DNA from: Symsagittifera roscoffensis
Lineage: Eukaryota > Xenacoelomorpha > Acoela > Convolutidae
Length of the DNA stretch: 64,000 nucleotides
Assembly: GCF_963678635.1 (NCBI RefSeq)
Contig: NC_087062.1
Location: forward strand, 92,789,845 to 92,853,844
Direction of reading: 5' to 3'
Shown here: positions 11,166 through 22,645 of the stretch, one piece after another
How positions within the stretch are numbered: position 1 is the stretch's first letter
How the letters are laid out: the number at the start of each line of letters is the position of its first letter
Position numbers and translations under genes: made by a program
The notes under the pieces: generated by a model
What the model was told of the DNA's origin: nothing
The model's input: only the letters and a program-made list of their open reading frames with translations
Databases searched by the model: none

Positions 11166-13057
11166 AAAGCTGTCAATGAAAGAATGAAAAAACCTTTGAT
11201 CGGTTAAACTAGCGAGATAAAAGCTTTTCGAGTAAACAATTCGAGTACGAAGACGAATGCATTGAAGATTCGGATGAAGCATAAATGTCAACACAATTTT
11301 TGCCATTTCAGAAAAATCAGCTCATTGATTTGAAACAACATCTAGAGAGATATGTAAATACTTTACTTGTATTTGGATTTAACAGCGGCAGATATGATTT
11401 GGATTTGATCAAGTCCTATCTAATCCCCTAGTTGATTCGCGTTAAAGAACAAGAAACATCAATCATCAAAAAAGCGAACGACTTTATAACTTTCGAGTTT
11501 GGAGATGTACAATTTCTCGATATAATGAAGTTTCTCGGTGGAGCAACTAGTCTGGACTCCTTTCACAGAGCCTATAAAGCTAGCAAAACGAAAGGATTTT
11601 TTCCCTATGAGTGGTGGATTCTTTCCCTTTTCGAGTAGGTGTCAATAAAAGAATGAAAAAGATCTTTGATCGGTAAAACGAGGGAGATAAAAACTTTTTG
11701 AGTAAACAATTCGAGTACGAAGACGAATGCTTTGAAGATTCGGATGAAGCATATATGTCAACACAATTTTTGCCATTTCAGAAAAATCAGCTCATTGATT
11801 TGAAACAACATCTAGAGAGATTTGTAAATACTTTACTTGTATTTGGATTTAACAGCGGTAGATATGATTTGGATTTGATCAAGTCCTATCTAATCCCCTA
11901 GTTGATTCGCGTTAAAGAACAAGAAACATCAATCATCAAAAAAGCGAACGACTTTATAACTTTCGAGTTTGGAGATGTACAATTTCTCGATATAATGAAG
12001 TTTCTCGGTGGAGCAACTAGTCTGGACTCCTTTCACAGAGCCTATAAAGCTAGCAAAACGAAAGGATTCTTTCCCTATGAGTGGTGGATTCTTTCCCTTT
12101 TCGAGTAGGTGTCAATAAAAGAATGAAAAAGATCTTTGATCGGTAAAACGAGGGAGATAAAAACTTTTTGAGTAAACAATTCGAGTACGAAGACGAATGC
12201 TTTGAAGATTCGGATGAAGCATAAATGTCAACAAAATTTTTGCCATTTCAGAAAAATCAGCTCATTGATTTGAAACAACATCTAGAGAGATTTGTAAATA
12301 CTTCACCTGTATTTAGATTTAACAGCGGTAGATATGATTTGGATTTGATGAAGTCCTATCTAATCCCCTAGTTGATTCGCGATAAAGAACAAGAAACATC
12401 AATCATCAAAAAAGCGAACGATTTTATAACTTTCGAGTTTGGAGATGTACAATTTCTCGATATCTCGATATAATGAAGTTTCTGGGTGGAGCAACTAGTC
12501 TGGACTCCTTTCACAGAGCGTATAAAGCTAGCGAAACGAAAGGATTCTTTCTCTATGAGTGGTGGATTCTTTCCTTTGTCGAGTAGCTGTCAATGAAAGA
12601 ATGAAAAAGATCTTTGATCGGTAAAACGAGGGAGATAAAAACTTTTTGAGTAAACAATTCGAGTACGAAGACGAATGCTTTGAAGATTCGGATGAAGCAT
12701 ATATGTCAACACAATTTTTGCTATTTCAGAAAAATCAGCTCATTGATTTGAAACAACATCCAGAGAGATTTGTAAATACTTCACCTGTATTTAGATTTAA
12801 CAGCGGTAGATATGATTTGGATTTGATCAAGTCTTATCTAATCCCCTAGTTGATTCGCGATAAAGAACAAGAAACATCAATCATCAAAAAAGCGAACGAT
12901 TTTATAACTTTCGAGTTTGGAGATGTACAATTTCTCGATATAATGAAGTTTCTCGGTGGAGCAACTAGTCTGGACTCCTTTCACAGAGCCTATAAAGCTA
13001 GCAAAACGAAAGGATTCTTTCCCTATGAGTGGTGGATTCTTTCCCTTTTCGAGTAGG
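11166..13057 (+). repeat. Array of four ~470 bp exonuclease units
   Basis: Head-to-tail units start near 11,166, 11,640, 12,108 and 12,588 (spacing about 470, 468 and 480). Each covers AVNERMKK-like sequence through DECFEDSDEA, QKNQLIDLKQHLER, exo II FNSGRYDLDLIKSYLIP, TAG, IRDKEQETSIIKKANDF, FLGGATSLDS and FPYEWW. They are joined by the GGATTCTTTCCCT direct-repeat junction. Paired ORFs of 67-68 codons lie on each side of the TAG (for example 11,698-11,901 and 11,902-12,108). The third unit carries a 9 bp local duplication of TCGATATCT-like sequence at about 12,455-12,475. High similarity implies recent expansion. Confidence 0.88.
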
Positions 13058-13628
13058 TGTCAATAAAAGAATGAAAAAGATTTTTGATCGGTTAAACGAG
13101 CGAGATAAAATTTTTTCGAGTAAACAATTCGAGTACGAAGATGAATGCTTTGAAGATTCGGATGAAGCAGATATGTCAACACAATTTTTGCCAAAGCCGA
13201 TCATGATCCAGAAAAACCATTCTGTTGACAAGTCTTTCCGAGTAAACAATTCGAGTACAAAGACGAAAGCATTGAAGATTCGGATGAAGCAGATATGTCA
13301 ACATAATTCTTGCTCAAAGCCTATCACATTTCAGAAAAACCATTCTGTTAACTGTCTTTTATCTAACAAAGCCAAAGAACCATATAAAGAACATCTAAGT
13401 TTTTTCCGCGCATTAGCTATGTACATGAATGGAAACAGTGATCTCGACTCTCACACTTCTAGATACTTTACAGAATTCATAACACAGTCTGGTTATGATC
13501 CTAAAAATTTTCGTGGAGCTTCAGCAGTAGACTTACAGATGATATTGATTGTTTCTTCAAGTGCTTCCGGTGTCCTAGTTGTGATACTTTCTTCAAAAGG
13601 TCTGAGTTTCTCAACAAACATCCTCTGA
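13029..13628 (+). pseudogene. Chimeric 199-codon ORF, exonuclease to module B
   Basis: Starts in the junction filler (MVDSFPFRV), reads the exonuclease acidic segment, the QKNHSV local duplication, then NCLLSNKAKEPYKEHL, FFRALAMYMNG and YDPKNFRGASAVDL. There it crosses the deletion that joins directly to module C nucleotides in a foreign frame, giving a tail (MILIVSSSASGVLVVIL) with no ancestral counterpart. Homologous to the ORFs at 1408 and 14,439, but with the deletion. Confidence 0.72.
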
Positions 13629-14466
13629 GATACAAGGATCGAGTGGAACATATTTACCCAAAGAACGTGTATGATCTTCAAGAAACCTTGTTTGAAAAAT
13701 TAGAAGGGTTCAGTTTTCCAGTTTCCGAAGATAACAAATTTTTAAATAGCCTAGCAATTTTCAATTTTGAGTCGATTTGTGTTGCTACAGAGGAATTAAA
13801 GAAACACAAACTACAACCTGGATTGGAAAACCTGTTCCAATTTCAGTCTCTATATCATCAAAATTGATTGATGAACCCATCTTTTTGTACAACAAGGATC
13901 CATTGATTTTGATTATTGATTTTGTAAGCAAAGTCGAGTTGTTGGGTGAGAAAAAAAAGCTGGAGATGCGAACAAAATTTCAAGATATTGAAAAAGCTGT
14001 CAATGAAAGAATGAAAAAACCTTTGATCGGTTAAACTAGCGAGATAAAAAACTTTTCGAGTAAACAATTCGAGTACGAAGACGAATGCATTGAAGATTCG
14101 GATGAAGCAGATATGTCAACACAATTCTTGCCAATTCACAAAAATCAGCTCATTGATTTGAAACAACATCTAGAGAGATATGTAAATACTTTACTTGCAT
14201 TTGGATTTAACAGCGGCAGATATGATTTGGATTTGATCAAGTCCTATCTAATCCCCTAGTTGATTCGCGTTAAAGAACAAGAAACATCAATCATCAAAAA
14301 AGCGAACGACTTTATAACTTTCGAGTTTGGAGATATACAATTTTTCGATATAATGAAGTTTCTGGGTGGAGCAACTAGTCTGGATTCCTTTCACAGAGCC
14401 TATAAAGCTAGCAAAACGAAAGGATTCTTTCCCTATGAGTGGTGGATTCTTTCTCTTTTCGAGTAG
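13629..14466 (+). pseudogene. pPolB zinc-finger and exonuclease fragment
   Basis: Close paralog of bases 130-965 at a distance of about 13,500. It carries the same diverged residues (for example EHIYPKNVYDLQETLFEKLE followed by GFSFPVSEDNK), exo I FNFES, the frameshift after ATEELK, MKKPLIG in place of MKKIFDR, exo II FNSGRYDLD with the TAG, and the junction filler at its end. Compared with the first copy, one ~470 bp unit is missing after it. Confidence 0.8.
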
Positions 14467-15071
14467 CTGTCAATAAAAGAATGAAAAAGATTTTTGATCG
14501 GTTAAACGAGCGAGATAAAAACGTTGCGAGTAAACAATTCGAGTACGAACACGAATGCATTGAAGATTCGGATGAAGCAGATATGTCAACACAATTCTTG
14601 CCAAAGCCTATCATGATCCAGAAAAACCATTCTGTTGACAAGTCTTTCCGAGTAAACAATTCGAGTACAAAGACGAAAGCATTGAAGATTCGGATGAAGC
14701 AGATATGTCAACACAATTTTTGCTCAAAGCCTATCATATTCCAGAAAAACCATTCTGTTAACTGTCTTTTATCTAACAAAGCCAAGGAACCATACAAAGA
14801 ACATCTAAGTTTTTTCCTCGCATTAGCTATGTACATGAATGGAAACAGTGATCTCGACTCTCACACTTCTAGATACTTTACAGAATTCATAACAAAGTCT
14901 GGTTATGATCCTAAAAATTTTCGTGGAGCTTCAATAGTAGACTTACCTTTTGTCGAGGAAATTGTGCAAAGAAATAACTTTATATACGATTTCGACATCC
15001 AAGAAGGAAAATATGTAGGAGAACAATCTCGACGAATGTTGGAAGATGTGACAAAACAGTTGAACTACTAA
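14439..15071 (+). pseudogene. Chimeric 210-codon ORF, sister of the one at 1408
   Basis: Same length and plan as 1408-2040: filler start (MVDSFSFRVAVNKRMKK), DECIEDSDEA-like segment, the QKNHSV duplication, NCLLSNKAKEPYKEHL, ALAMYMNGNSDL, YDPKNFRGASIVDL, FIYDFDIQEGKYVGE, and stop after KQLNY. The two ORFs stay open along their full length despite several substitutions. They lie about 13,031 bases apart as parts of larger paralogous arrays. Confidence 0.75.
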
Positions 15072-16870
15072 GATTCAACAATCATATCATTCATACAAAT
15101 GATATTGATTGTTTCTTCAAGTGCTTCCGGTGTCCTAGTTGTGATACTTCCTTCAAAAGATCTGAGTTTCTCAACAAACATCTTCTGAGATACAATGATC
15201 GAGTGAAACCTATTTACCCAAAGAACGAGTATGAGCTTCAAGAAACCTTGTTTGAAAAACTAAAAGGGTTCAATCTTCCAGTTTCCGAAAATAACAAACT
15301 TTTAAATAACCTAGCAATTTTCAATTTTGAGTCCATTTGTGTTGCTACAGAGGAATTAAAGAAACACAAACTACAACCTGGATTGGAAAACATGATCCAA
15401 TTTCAGTCTCTATATCATCAAATTTGATTGATGAACCCATCTTTTTGTACAACAATAATCCATTGAACTTGATTATTGATTTTGTAAGCAAAATCGAGTT
15501 TTTTTTTATTGAGAAAAAAAGCTGGAGATGAGAACAAAATTTCAAGATATTGAAGTAGCTGTCAATGAAAGAATGAAAAAAATCTTTGATCGGTTAAACG
15601 AGCGAGATAAAAACTTAATATCTTGAGTAAACACTTCGAGTACAAAGACGAATGCATTGAAGATTCGGATGAAGCAGATATGTCAACACAATTTTTGCTC
15701 AAAGCCTATCATAACCCAGAAAAACAATTCTGTTAACTGTCTTTTATTTAACAAAGCCAAGGAACCATACAAAGAACATCTAAATTTTTTTCCGCGCATT
15801 AGCTATGTACATGAATGGACACAGTGATCTCTACTCTCTCACTTCTAGATACTTTACAGAATTCATAACAAAGTCTGCTTATGATCCTAAAAATTTTCGT
15901 GGAGCTTCAGTAGTAGACTTACCTGATGTCGAGGAAATTGTGCAAAGAAATACCTTTATATACGATTTCGATATCCAAGAAGGAGAATATGTAGGAGAAC
16001 TAGCTCGACGAATATTGGAAGATGTGATAAAACAGTTAAACTACTAAGATTCAACAATCATATCAATCATACAAATGATATTGATTGTTTATTCAAGTGC
16101 TTCCGGTGTCCTAGTTGTGATACTTCCTTCAAAAGATCTGAGTTTCTCAACAAACATCTTCTGAGATACAAGGATCGAGTGAAACCTATTTACCCAAAGA
16201 ACGAGTATGAGCTTCAAGAAACCTTGTTTGAAAAGCTAGAAGGGTTCAATCTTCCAGTTTCCGAAGATAACAATTTTTCTAAATAACCTAGCAGTTTTCA
16301 ATTTTGAGTCGATTTGTGTTGCTACTGAGGAATTAAAGAAACACGACAAACTACAACCTTGATTGGAAAACATGTTCCATTTTCAGTCTCTATATCATCA
16401 ATTTTGATTGATGAACCCATCTTTTTGTACAACAACGATCCATTGAACTTGATTATTGATTTTCTAAGCAAAATCGAGTTGTTGGGTGAGAAAAAAAGCT
16501 GGAGATGAGAACAAAATTTCAAGATATTGAAGTAGCTGTCAATGAAAGAATGAAAAAAATCTTTGATCGGTTAAACGAGCGAGATAAAAACTTTTCGAGT
16601 AAACAATTCGAGTACGAAGACGAATGCATTGAAGATTCGGATGAAGCAGATATGTCAACACAATTGTTGCCATTTCAGAAAAATCAACTCATTGATTTGA
16701 AACAACATCTAGAGAAATTTGTAAATAATTCACCTGTATTTAGATTTAGCAGCGATAGATATGATTTGAATTTGATCAAGTCCTATCTAATCCCCTAGTT
16801 GATTCGCGATAAGGAACAAGAAACATCAACCATCAAAAAAGCGAACGACTTTATATCTTTCAAGTTTGGA
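15072..16870 (+). pseudogene. pPolB array remnant, modules C-D-B-C-D
   Basis: Paralogous to 2041-5300 but with about two fewer ~969 bp units. Module C and IYPKNEYELQETLFEKLK (15,203-15,427), exonuclease piece to about 15,700 with a T-rich insertion at about 15,500, module B ORF 15,805-16,047 (YFTEFITKSAYDPKNF, FIYDFDIQEGEYVGELARR), module C, and exo I with the same expanded-T lesion as at 5175. Then a 97-codon frame (16,505-16,798) with AVNERMKKIFDRLNE, DECIEDSDEA and a changed exo II (FSSDRYDLN). It ends by fusing to a palm fragment. Confidence 0.78.
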
Positions 16871-16985
16871 GTTGTACAACTTTGACACTGATATGCAGAA
16901 ATTCAAGGCTAGAAATAATCAATACCGCAACTTTGAGAATATGATCATGTCTTTCTACCAGGAACAAAGAGAACAAAGAGGAAAA
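16871..16985 (+). pseudogene. pPolB palm fragment, downstream of motif A
   Basis: After the exo III-side text KFGVVQL, the sequence jumps to NFDTDMQKFKAR and RNFENMIMSFYQEQ, which in other copies follow motif A (GIDASQLYP). Motif A itself is missing. The piece is fused on its right to an AT-rich minisatellite, as in copy L5 at about 35,640, so this gene end to minisatellite junction occurs more than once. Confidence 0.75.
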
Positions 16986-17860
16986 TTTGTTAAAAAAATG
17001 CAGTTTTTTTAAAAAAATTTGTTGAAAAACTTTATTATAAATCAAACTAATTATGCAATTAGTAAATTGTTTACAAAATTTTGTTGTAGGGATGGCAAAA
17101 AAAACACCAATTTTAACATCTTCTAAAAAATTTCACAACAATTTTTTCACACATGACAAAAAAATTATCACAAATTTTGCAAACATGTTGAAAAACTTTA
17201 CTTTAATTTTTGCAACATGCAAAAATTTTACGATATTTCTGACACACTTGTTAAAAAATCAAAGAAAATCTCGCAAATTAAAAAAAATTCATTAAATAAT
17301 TTTGCATTTTAAAAAAAATTGCAACAAGATTTTCTTGCACTGTTGAAAAATAAAATTTATGAATTCCTTTGTTCTGATTTTAATCAATAAAAAATTAGCA
17401 TGTATATTGATCAAAAATATTAGAAAAACAGTATATTAAGATAGGGAAAAGTACTCAAAGTCATCAATAATGAAAAATTTTCAGCCAGTAATTAACAAGT
17501 TTTTTACAGTAAATTGGTGCGTTTTTCCCATATGCATAAGAAAAGAGAAGATAGATTTTTGCATTTCTAAAAAACCACAAAAAAACTTGCATCTAACACA
17601 AAAATTCTATGAAAATTTTTGCATAATTGTTAAAAAACCAAAACAATTATTGCATCTTGTAAAAAAGTTCAATTTTGGAAACTTGTTGAAAATATCAAAT
17701 CAAATTTCGCATCTTGTAAAAAGACTCAATTGAATTTTTGCAAACTTGTTGAAAAAATAAAATCAAAATTTGCATATTGCAAAAAAATTCTTAGTTAGTT
17801 TGCACAAGTGTTGAAAATTAAAAAAATTTTTGTTTTAAAATTTAATCAATTTTGACAAGA
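16986..17860. repeat. AT-rich minisatellite, ~30/60 bp period
   Basis: Degenerate repeats around TTGCATCTTGTAAAAAAGTTC and TTGCAAACTTGTTGAAAA. Starts of the GCATCTTGTAAA-like half occur at about 17,589, 17,652, 17,711 and 17,771 (spacing about 60). The two halves resemble one another, which suggests an original ~30 bp unit. Related tracts lie at about 29,591-29,900 and 35,700-36,500, with short pieces at 25,386 and 30,701. No coding signal beyond chance ORFs. Confidence 0.75.
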
Positions 17861-18440
17861 TGTATATAAACAGATATTCAGTTTTTTATGGAAAAATTGA
17901 TATGGTCACTATTTTCAGTACCATAACCATCAATGTAACACTCAAAAACTGGTTCCACACGCTTCAGGGACAAAATAAACTTCGTAAAATTTTTTGAAAA
18001 ATAGAAAAATCAACCAATGACGTGGCAGTAAAAATGTATTAAAGTTCCTAAATCTTCTGAACCAACAAAAACCGAACTTCAAACCAGATAATCAAAGTTA
18101 AGTAGAAAATAATTACCCTTTCCGTAACAATTACGAAAAACCCTGACGACTTTATGTACTATACACAATGTAGATCACCATGCTAAACACAAAACCTCGC
18201 ATAGTTCCACACGCTCCAGGTGCAAAATGAAATTCGTAAAAATTTTGAAAAAATAGAAAAATCAACCAATGACGTGGTAGTAAAAATGTAATTCCTTTCA
18301 GCTTGGCTATTTTATTTCCACTCTAATTTCAGGTAAAAAAACCGAGAGGGATAAAACTGCTTAAAACTGAAAAAAAAGAAAAAAAGTGGGATAGAAAAAG
18401 CACTGCCTTTTATTGCTCGCTTTATACGTTGCATAGTGCC
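17861..18440. promoter_or_regulatory. Upstream block with two CCAAT/TGACGTGG elements
   Basis: Two related ~250 bp halves, each with TTCCACACGCT(T/C)CAGG, AAATTCGTAAAAATTTTGAA-like text and CCAATGACGTGG (18,014-18,027 and 18,266-18,277). The first half begins with the stretch that encodes IDGYGTENSE on the minus strand in other copies. The second is followed by TCAGCTTGGCTATTTT and GCACTGCCTTTTATTGCTCG, as in every other block. Position upstream of the satellite and the pPolB start suggests a promoter region; this is inference. Confidence 0.55.
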
Positions 18441-19340
18441 GTTCATTTTTTGTGAACAGGTTTTCGTAATGTTTAAATATTTCATGTATAACAAAATGGA
18501 TTCCTTTTTTGTGAACAGAGTTTTTCAACGTTTAAATATTTGTTCTCCCCATGCATGGTTAAGAAATTTTGATCACAAAATGTAATGAGATTAAAAACAA
18601 AAAACAAAAACTTTGAAGGAAAATAAAAACTAACCAGGAGAGAGTAAACAAACAATTTTGCCTGTGATTGGTCAATTGAAACTTTGTACTCTGATTGGGC
18701 AATTTTGGTGACAGATTGAATAACTTCCTTGTACGGAGGATATATTTTTTTCCAAAACACAATTTGGTTTGCCTTCTTTTATAACATTAAAAAACAAAAT
18801 TATCCCTGCTAAGAATTGACAACTAGTTTATACTTTTGAATCAAAGTTTTCCAATTTTGTGAACAGATATTTTCAACGTTTGAAAACTTGTTCTACCTAT
18901 GCATGGTTAAGAAATTTTGTTCACAACAGAATAAAGACATGTATAAAAAAACAGAAAAGAGAAATAGTTTACCAGCAGGGAGTGAATGAGAATGCTTGCT
19001 TGTGATTGGCCAATGTCTTTTGTATCCATTTGAATATCTTCTTTATACAGAGGAAAACATTTAATTCCAAAACACACTAAGTTGTTAGTTGCCTTTTTTC
19101 ATTTATAAATTTAAAAAACAAACCTTCCTGCTAAAAACTGTCAGCTACTTTATTCGTTGAATTAAATTGTTCACATTTAATAAACATTTTTTTCTACGTT
19201 TAAGAGATTGGTCCCCATGCACGGTTAAGAATTTTTGTTCACACATACTTAACAGAATAAAAACATTTATAAAAAAAGAAAAGAAAATAAATTTACCAAT
19301 TTTTAATCTTGGGACATTTGTAAAGTCGCAATTTTTTTTT
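18441..19340. repeat. Satellite block, three units
   Basis: Landmark dyads, partly decayed, at about 18,570, 18,919 and 19,237 (spacing 349 and 318). Contains paired ATTGG boxes at about 18,665-18,700 (GATTGGTCAATTG and TGATTGGGCAATTT). It ends with the diverged terminal variant (GGGAGTGAATGAGAATGC, ATTGGTCCCCATGCACGG) just before the pPolB start. Confidence 0.87.
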
Positions 19341-19345
19341 AGATA

Positions 19346-21075
19346 ATGCCTGCATTTAACCGAAACGAGAGACTCAAATGTGAGGATTGTGGTCAAGAAT
19401 AACGAAGATCTGATGCTGCGAGATATCAAAAGAGATGCGCTAAACGAGTTGTTTCTTGTCCTGACTGTAAGTATTCAACCTACAGTCAACAAGAAATGAG
19501 CTATCACAGGCCAAGAAGCTTGCACCTTCAAGATCGAAGCAGTCAACGATTTGTTCTTCTTTTGATTAAGAGTTCCCAAGCTACTACTCTCTCCAACATC
19601 ATCGGAGAAAGGAGAATGGAGCAAAACAACGGAAGCCCAATGATACTGTAGCGGACTTGAACAAGATTGTGGAGGAAAAAGAGGAAGATGGTGAAAAACT
19701 GAGGGAGGAACTTAGTGCTTGTCAACATTTTCTGGTGGATACGGAGATGGAAAATGGGAGACATAAAGTATTAAACTTCCAAATGTTCAAGTAGGACACT
19801 AAATTAATCAACGAGAAAATTGAATAAGTCTCTACTTTATACGTAATTGGATTTAACAGCGGTAGATATGATTTTAATCTGATCAAGTCCTATCTAATCC
19901 CCTGTTTGATTCGCGATAAAGAACAAGAAACGTCAACCATCAAAAAATCGAACGACGTTATATCTTTCAAGTTTGGAGATGTACAATTTCTCGAAATAAG
20001 GAAGTTTCTGGGTGGAGCAACTAGTCTGGACTCCTTTCTCAAAGCCTATAAAGCTAGCGAAACGAAAGGATTGTTTCCCTATGAGTGATTCGATAATCCA
20101 GACAAACTAGATTTTCCCGAATTGCCACCGTATAAAGCCTTTTTCAGTAAACTTAGAAACAACAATCCTCTAGACAAAGACTTCATTGATTTTGAGAAGC
20201 TGAGAAAGAGTGGACTTGACGAACAACAAGCACTGAGCATAAAATGGAGATTCAAGTTGATTACTAGGGTTACAATTTTTGCTGCTTTGCTCAAAAACAT
20301 CCCAATGCGATGCCCGAACTCTGTCTTATCCGGACTTTTACCGAAAAACCATTCGGTTGACTGTCTTTTATCTAACAAAGCCAAGGAACCATACAAAGAT
20401 CATCTGTGTCTTTTCCGCGAATTAGCCATGTACATGAATGGACACAGTGATCTCGACTCTCACACTTCTAGATACTTTACAGAATTCATCGTATGATCCT
20501 AAAAATTTTTGTGGAGCTTCAGTAGTAGACTTACCTGATGTCGATGAAAGTGTGCAAAGAAATCTTTATATTCGATTTCGATATCCAAGAAGGAGATTAT
20601 GTAGGAGAACTAGCTCGACGAATCTTGGAAGATTTGATAAAACAGTTAAACTACTAAGATTCAACAATCATATCCTTCATACAAATGATATTGATTCTTT
20701 CTTCAAGTGCTTCCGGTGTCCTAGATGTGATACTTTCTTCAAAAGATCTGAGTTTCCAAACAAACATCTTCTGAGATACAAGGATCGAGTGAAACAAATC
20801 TACCCAAAAAACGTGTATAAGTTTCGAGAAACCTTGTTTGAAAAGCTTGAAGGGCTCAATTTTCCAGTTTCCGAAGATAACAAATTATTAAATAACCTTA
20901 GCAATTTTCAATTTTGAGTCGATTTGTGTTGCTACAGAGGAATTAAGGAAACACAAACTACAACCTGGATTGGAAAATATGTTCCATTTCAGTCTCTATA
21001 TCATCAAACCTGATTGATGAACCCATCTTTTTGTACAACGAGGATCCAAAGAACTTAATTATTGATTTTGTAAGC
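19346..21075 (+). pseudogene. pPolB copy L2, N-terminal chimera to exo I
   Basis: ATG 19346, TAA at codon 19 (19,400-19,402), finger remnants with further lesions, and ACQHFLVDTEMENGRH. The shared deletion then joins directly to exo II (FNSGRYDFNLIKSYLIP). FLGGATSLDS is followed by a TGA in the EWFDNP segment, then FEKLRKSGLDEQQAL fused to module B: KWRFKLITRVTIFAALLKNI, NHSVDCLLSNKAKEPYK, LCLFRELAMYMNG (20,122-20,496). Two compensating-looking frameshifts let an ORF at 20,438-20,917 read the natural module C frame, including KTVKLLRFNNHI and CPRCDTFFKRSEF. Exo I FNFES is at about 20,920. The copy breaks within IIDFVSE at about 21,072 and fuses directly to satellite. Confidence 0.82.
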
Positions 21076-21500
21076 GAAATGTGAACAGAATAAAGACATG
21101 TATAAAAAGACAGAAATAAGGAATAATTTACCAGGAGGGAGTAAATAAGAATGCTTGCTTGTGAATGGTCAATTTCTTTTAAGTCGAAATTAAATATCTT
21201 CTTTATACGGAGGAAAACATTTGATTCCAAAACACACTAAGTTGTTAGTTGCCTTCTTTTCTTTTATAAATTTAAAAAATAAAAATCTTCCTGCTAAAAA
21301 CTGTCAACTAGTTCATACATTGAATTAAACTGTTCACATTTTGTAAACATTTTTTTCTACGTTTAAGAATTTGGTCCCTATGCACGATTAAGAAACTTTA
21401 TTCACATATTCCTAATAGATTAAAGACCTTTATAAAAAAAGAAAAGAAAAATAAATTACCAATTTTTAATCTTGGTCCATTTCTAAAGTCGCAATTTGTT
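21076..21500. repeat. Satellite fragment fused directly to pPolB
   Basis: Starts abruptly inside a unit (AAATGTGAACAGAATAAAGAC) at the end of copy L2, without the minisatellite and CCAAT/TGACGTGG block found elsewhere. It then runs through the terminal variant unit to the next gene start. This is a deletion junction between the exonuclease region and the last satellite units. Confidence 0.85.
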
Positions 21501-21508
21501 TTTAGATA

Positions 21509-22645
21509 ATTCCTGCCCTTAGCCGAAACGAGAGACTCAAATGTGAGGACGGTGGTCAAGGTTAACGGAGATCTGATGCTGCGAGACATCGAAAGAGATG
21601 CGCTAAAGCATTTGTTTCTTGTCCTGACTGTAAGTATTCCACTTACAATCAACAAGAAATGAACTAACATATGGCCAAGAAGCATGCACCTACAATATCA
21701 AAGCAGTCAACGATTTGTTCTTCTTATGAACAAGAGTTCCCAAGTTACTACTCTCTCCAACAACATCGGAGAAAGGAACATGGAGCAAAACAACGGAAAC
21801 CCAAGAATACTGTAGCGGACTTGAACAAAATTGTGGAGGAAGAAGGGGAAGATGGTGAAAAACTGAAGGAGGAACTTAGTGCTTGTCAACATTTTCTGGT
21901 GGATACGGAGATGGAAAATGGGAGACATAAAGTATTAAACTTCCAAATGTTCAAATAGGACACTAAATTAATCAACGAGAAACTTGAACTAGTCTCTACT
22001 TTACATGTATTTGGATTTAACAGCGGTAGGAATGATTTGAATCTGATCAAGTCCTATCTAATCCCCTATTTGATTCGCGATAAAGAACAAGAAACATCAG
22101 TCATCAAAAAAGCGAACAACTTTTTAAGTTTCATGTTTGAAGATGTACAATTTCTCGTTATAATAAAGTTTCTGGGTGGAGCAACTATTCTGGACTCCTT
22201 TCTCAAAGCCTATAAAGCTAGCGAAACGGAAGCATTTTTTCCCTATGAGTAGTTTGATAACCCAGACAAACTAGTCTTTCCCGAATTGCCACCGTATGAA
22301 GCCTTTTTCAATAAAGTTAGAAACAATAATCCTTTAGACAAGGACTTCATTGATTTTGAGAAGCTGAGAAAGAGTGGACTTGACGAACAACAAGCACTGA
22401 GCATAAAATGGAGATTCAAGTTGATTACTAACGTTACAATTTTTGCTGCTTTGCTCAAAAACATCCCAATGCGATGCCCGAACTCTGTCTTACGCAGACC
22501 TTTACTGGAAAACCATTCTGTTAACTGTCTTTCATCTAAGAAAGCCAAGGAACCATACACAGATCATCTGTGTCTTTTCCGCGCATTAGCTATGTACATG
22601 AATGGACACAGTAATCTCGACTCCCACACTTCTAGATAATTACAG
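21509..22645 (+). pseudogene. pPolB copy L3, N-terminal chimera
   Basis: The start codon has become ATT (21,509-21,511), and the TAA at codon 19 is kept (21,563-21,565). Frame 21,671-21,958 holds CSSYEQEFPSYYSLQQHRRK, where Tyr has replaced the second finger Cys, and ACQHFLVDTEMENGRH. A TAG then separates this from exo II (FNSGRNDLN, with Asn for Tyr). ORF 22,037-22,252 covers KSYLIPYLIRDKEQET. A TAG occurs in the segment after SETEAFFPYE, and this tract is identical to copy R1. ORF 22,286-22,639 covers FEKLRKSGLDEQQAL fused to KWRFKLITNVTIFAALLKNI and LCLFRALAMYMNG. Confidence 0.82.

Noticed and set aside
1-16400. The left arrays (1-5.3 kb and 13.5-16.4 kb) as another 13.5 kb duplication unit equal to the right one
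   Set aside because: The offset is similar (about 13,500) but the content between the arrays differs, copies are more diverged, and the offset changes to about 13,031 after a unit loss. The similarity in distance appears coincidental.
17861-18440. LTR of a retrotransposon
   Set aside because: The ~250 bp dimer does not flank a reverse transcriptase or integrase. No primer binding site, polypurine tract or target duplication was found.
21615-21640. GTAAGT splice donor in the second zinc finger (GACTGTAAGTATTCC)
   Set aside because: The bases encode the expected CPDCKYS finger text and the frame continues directly afterwards in some copies, so the donor-like string is probably coincidental.
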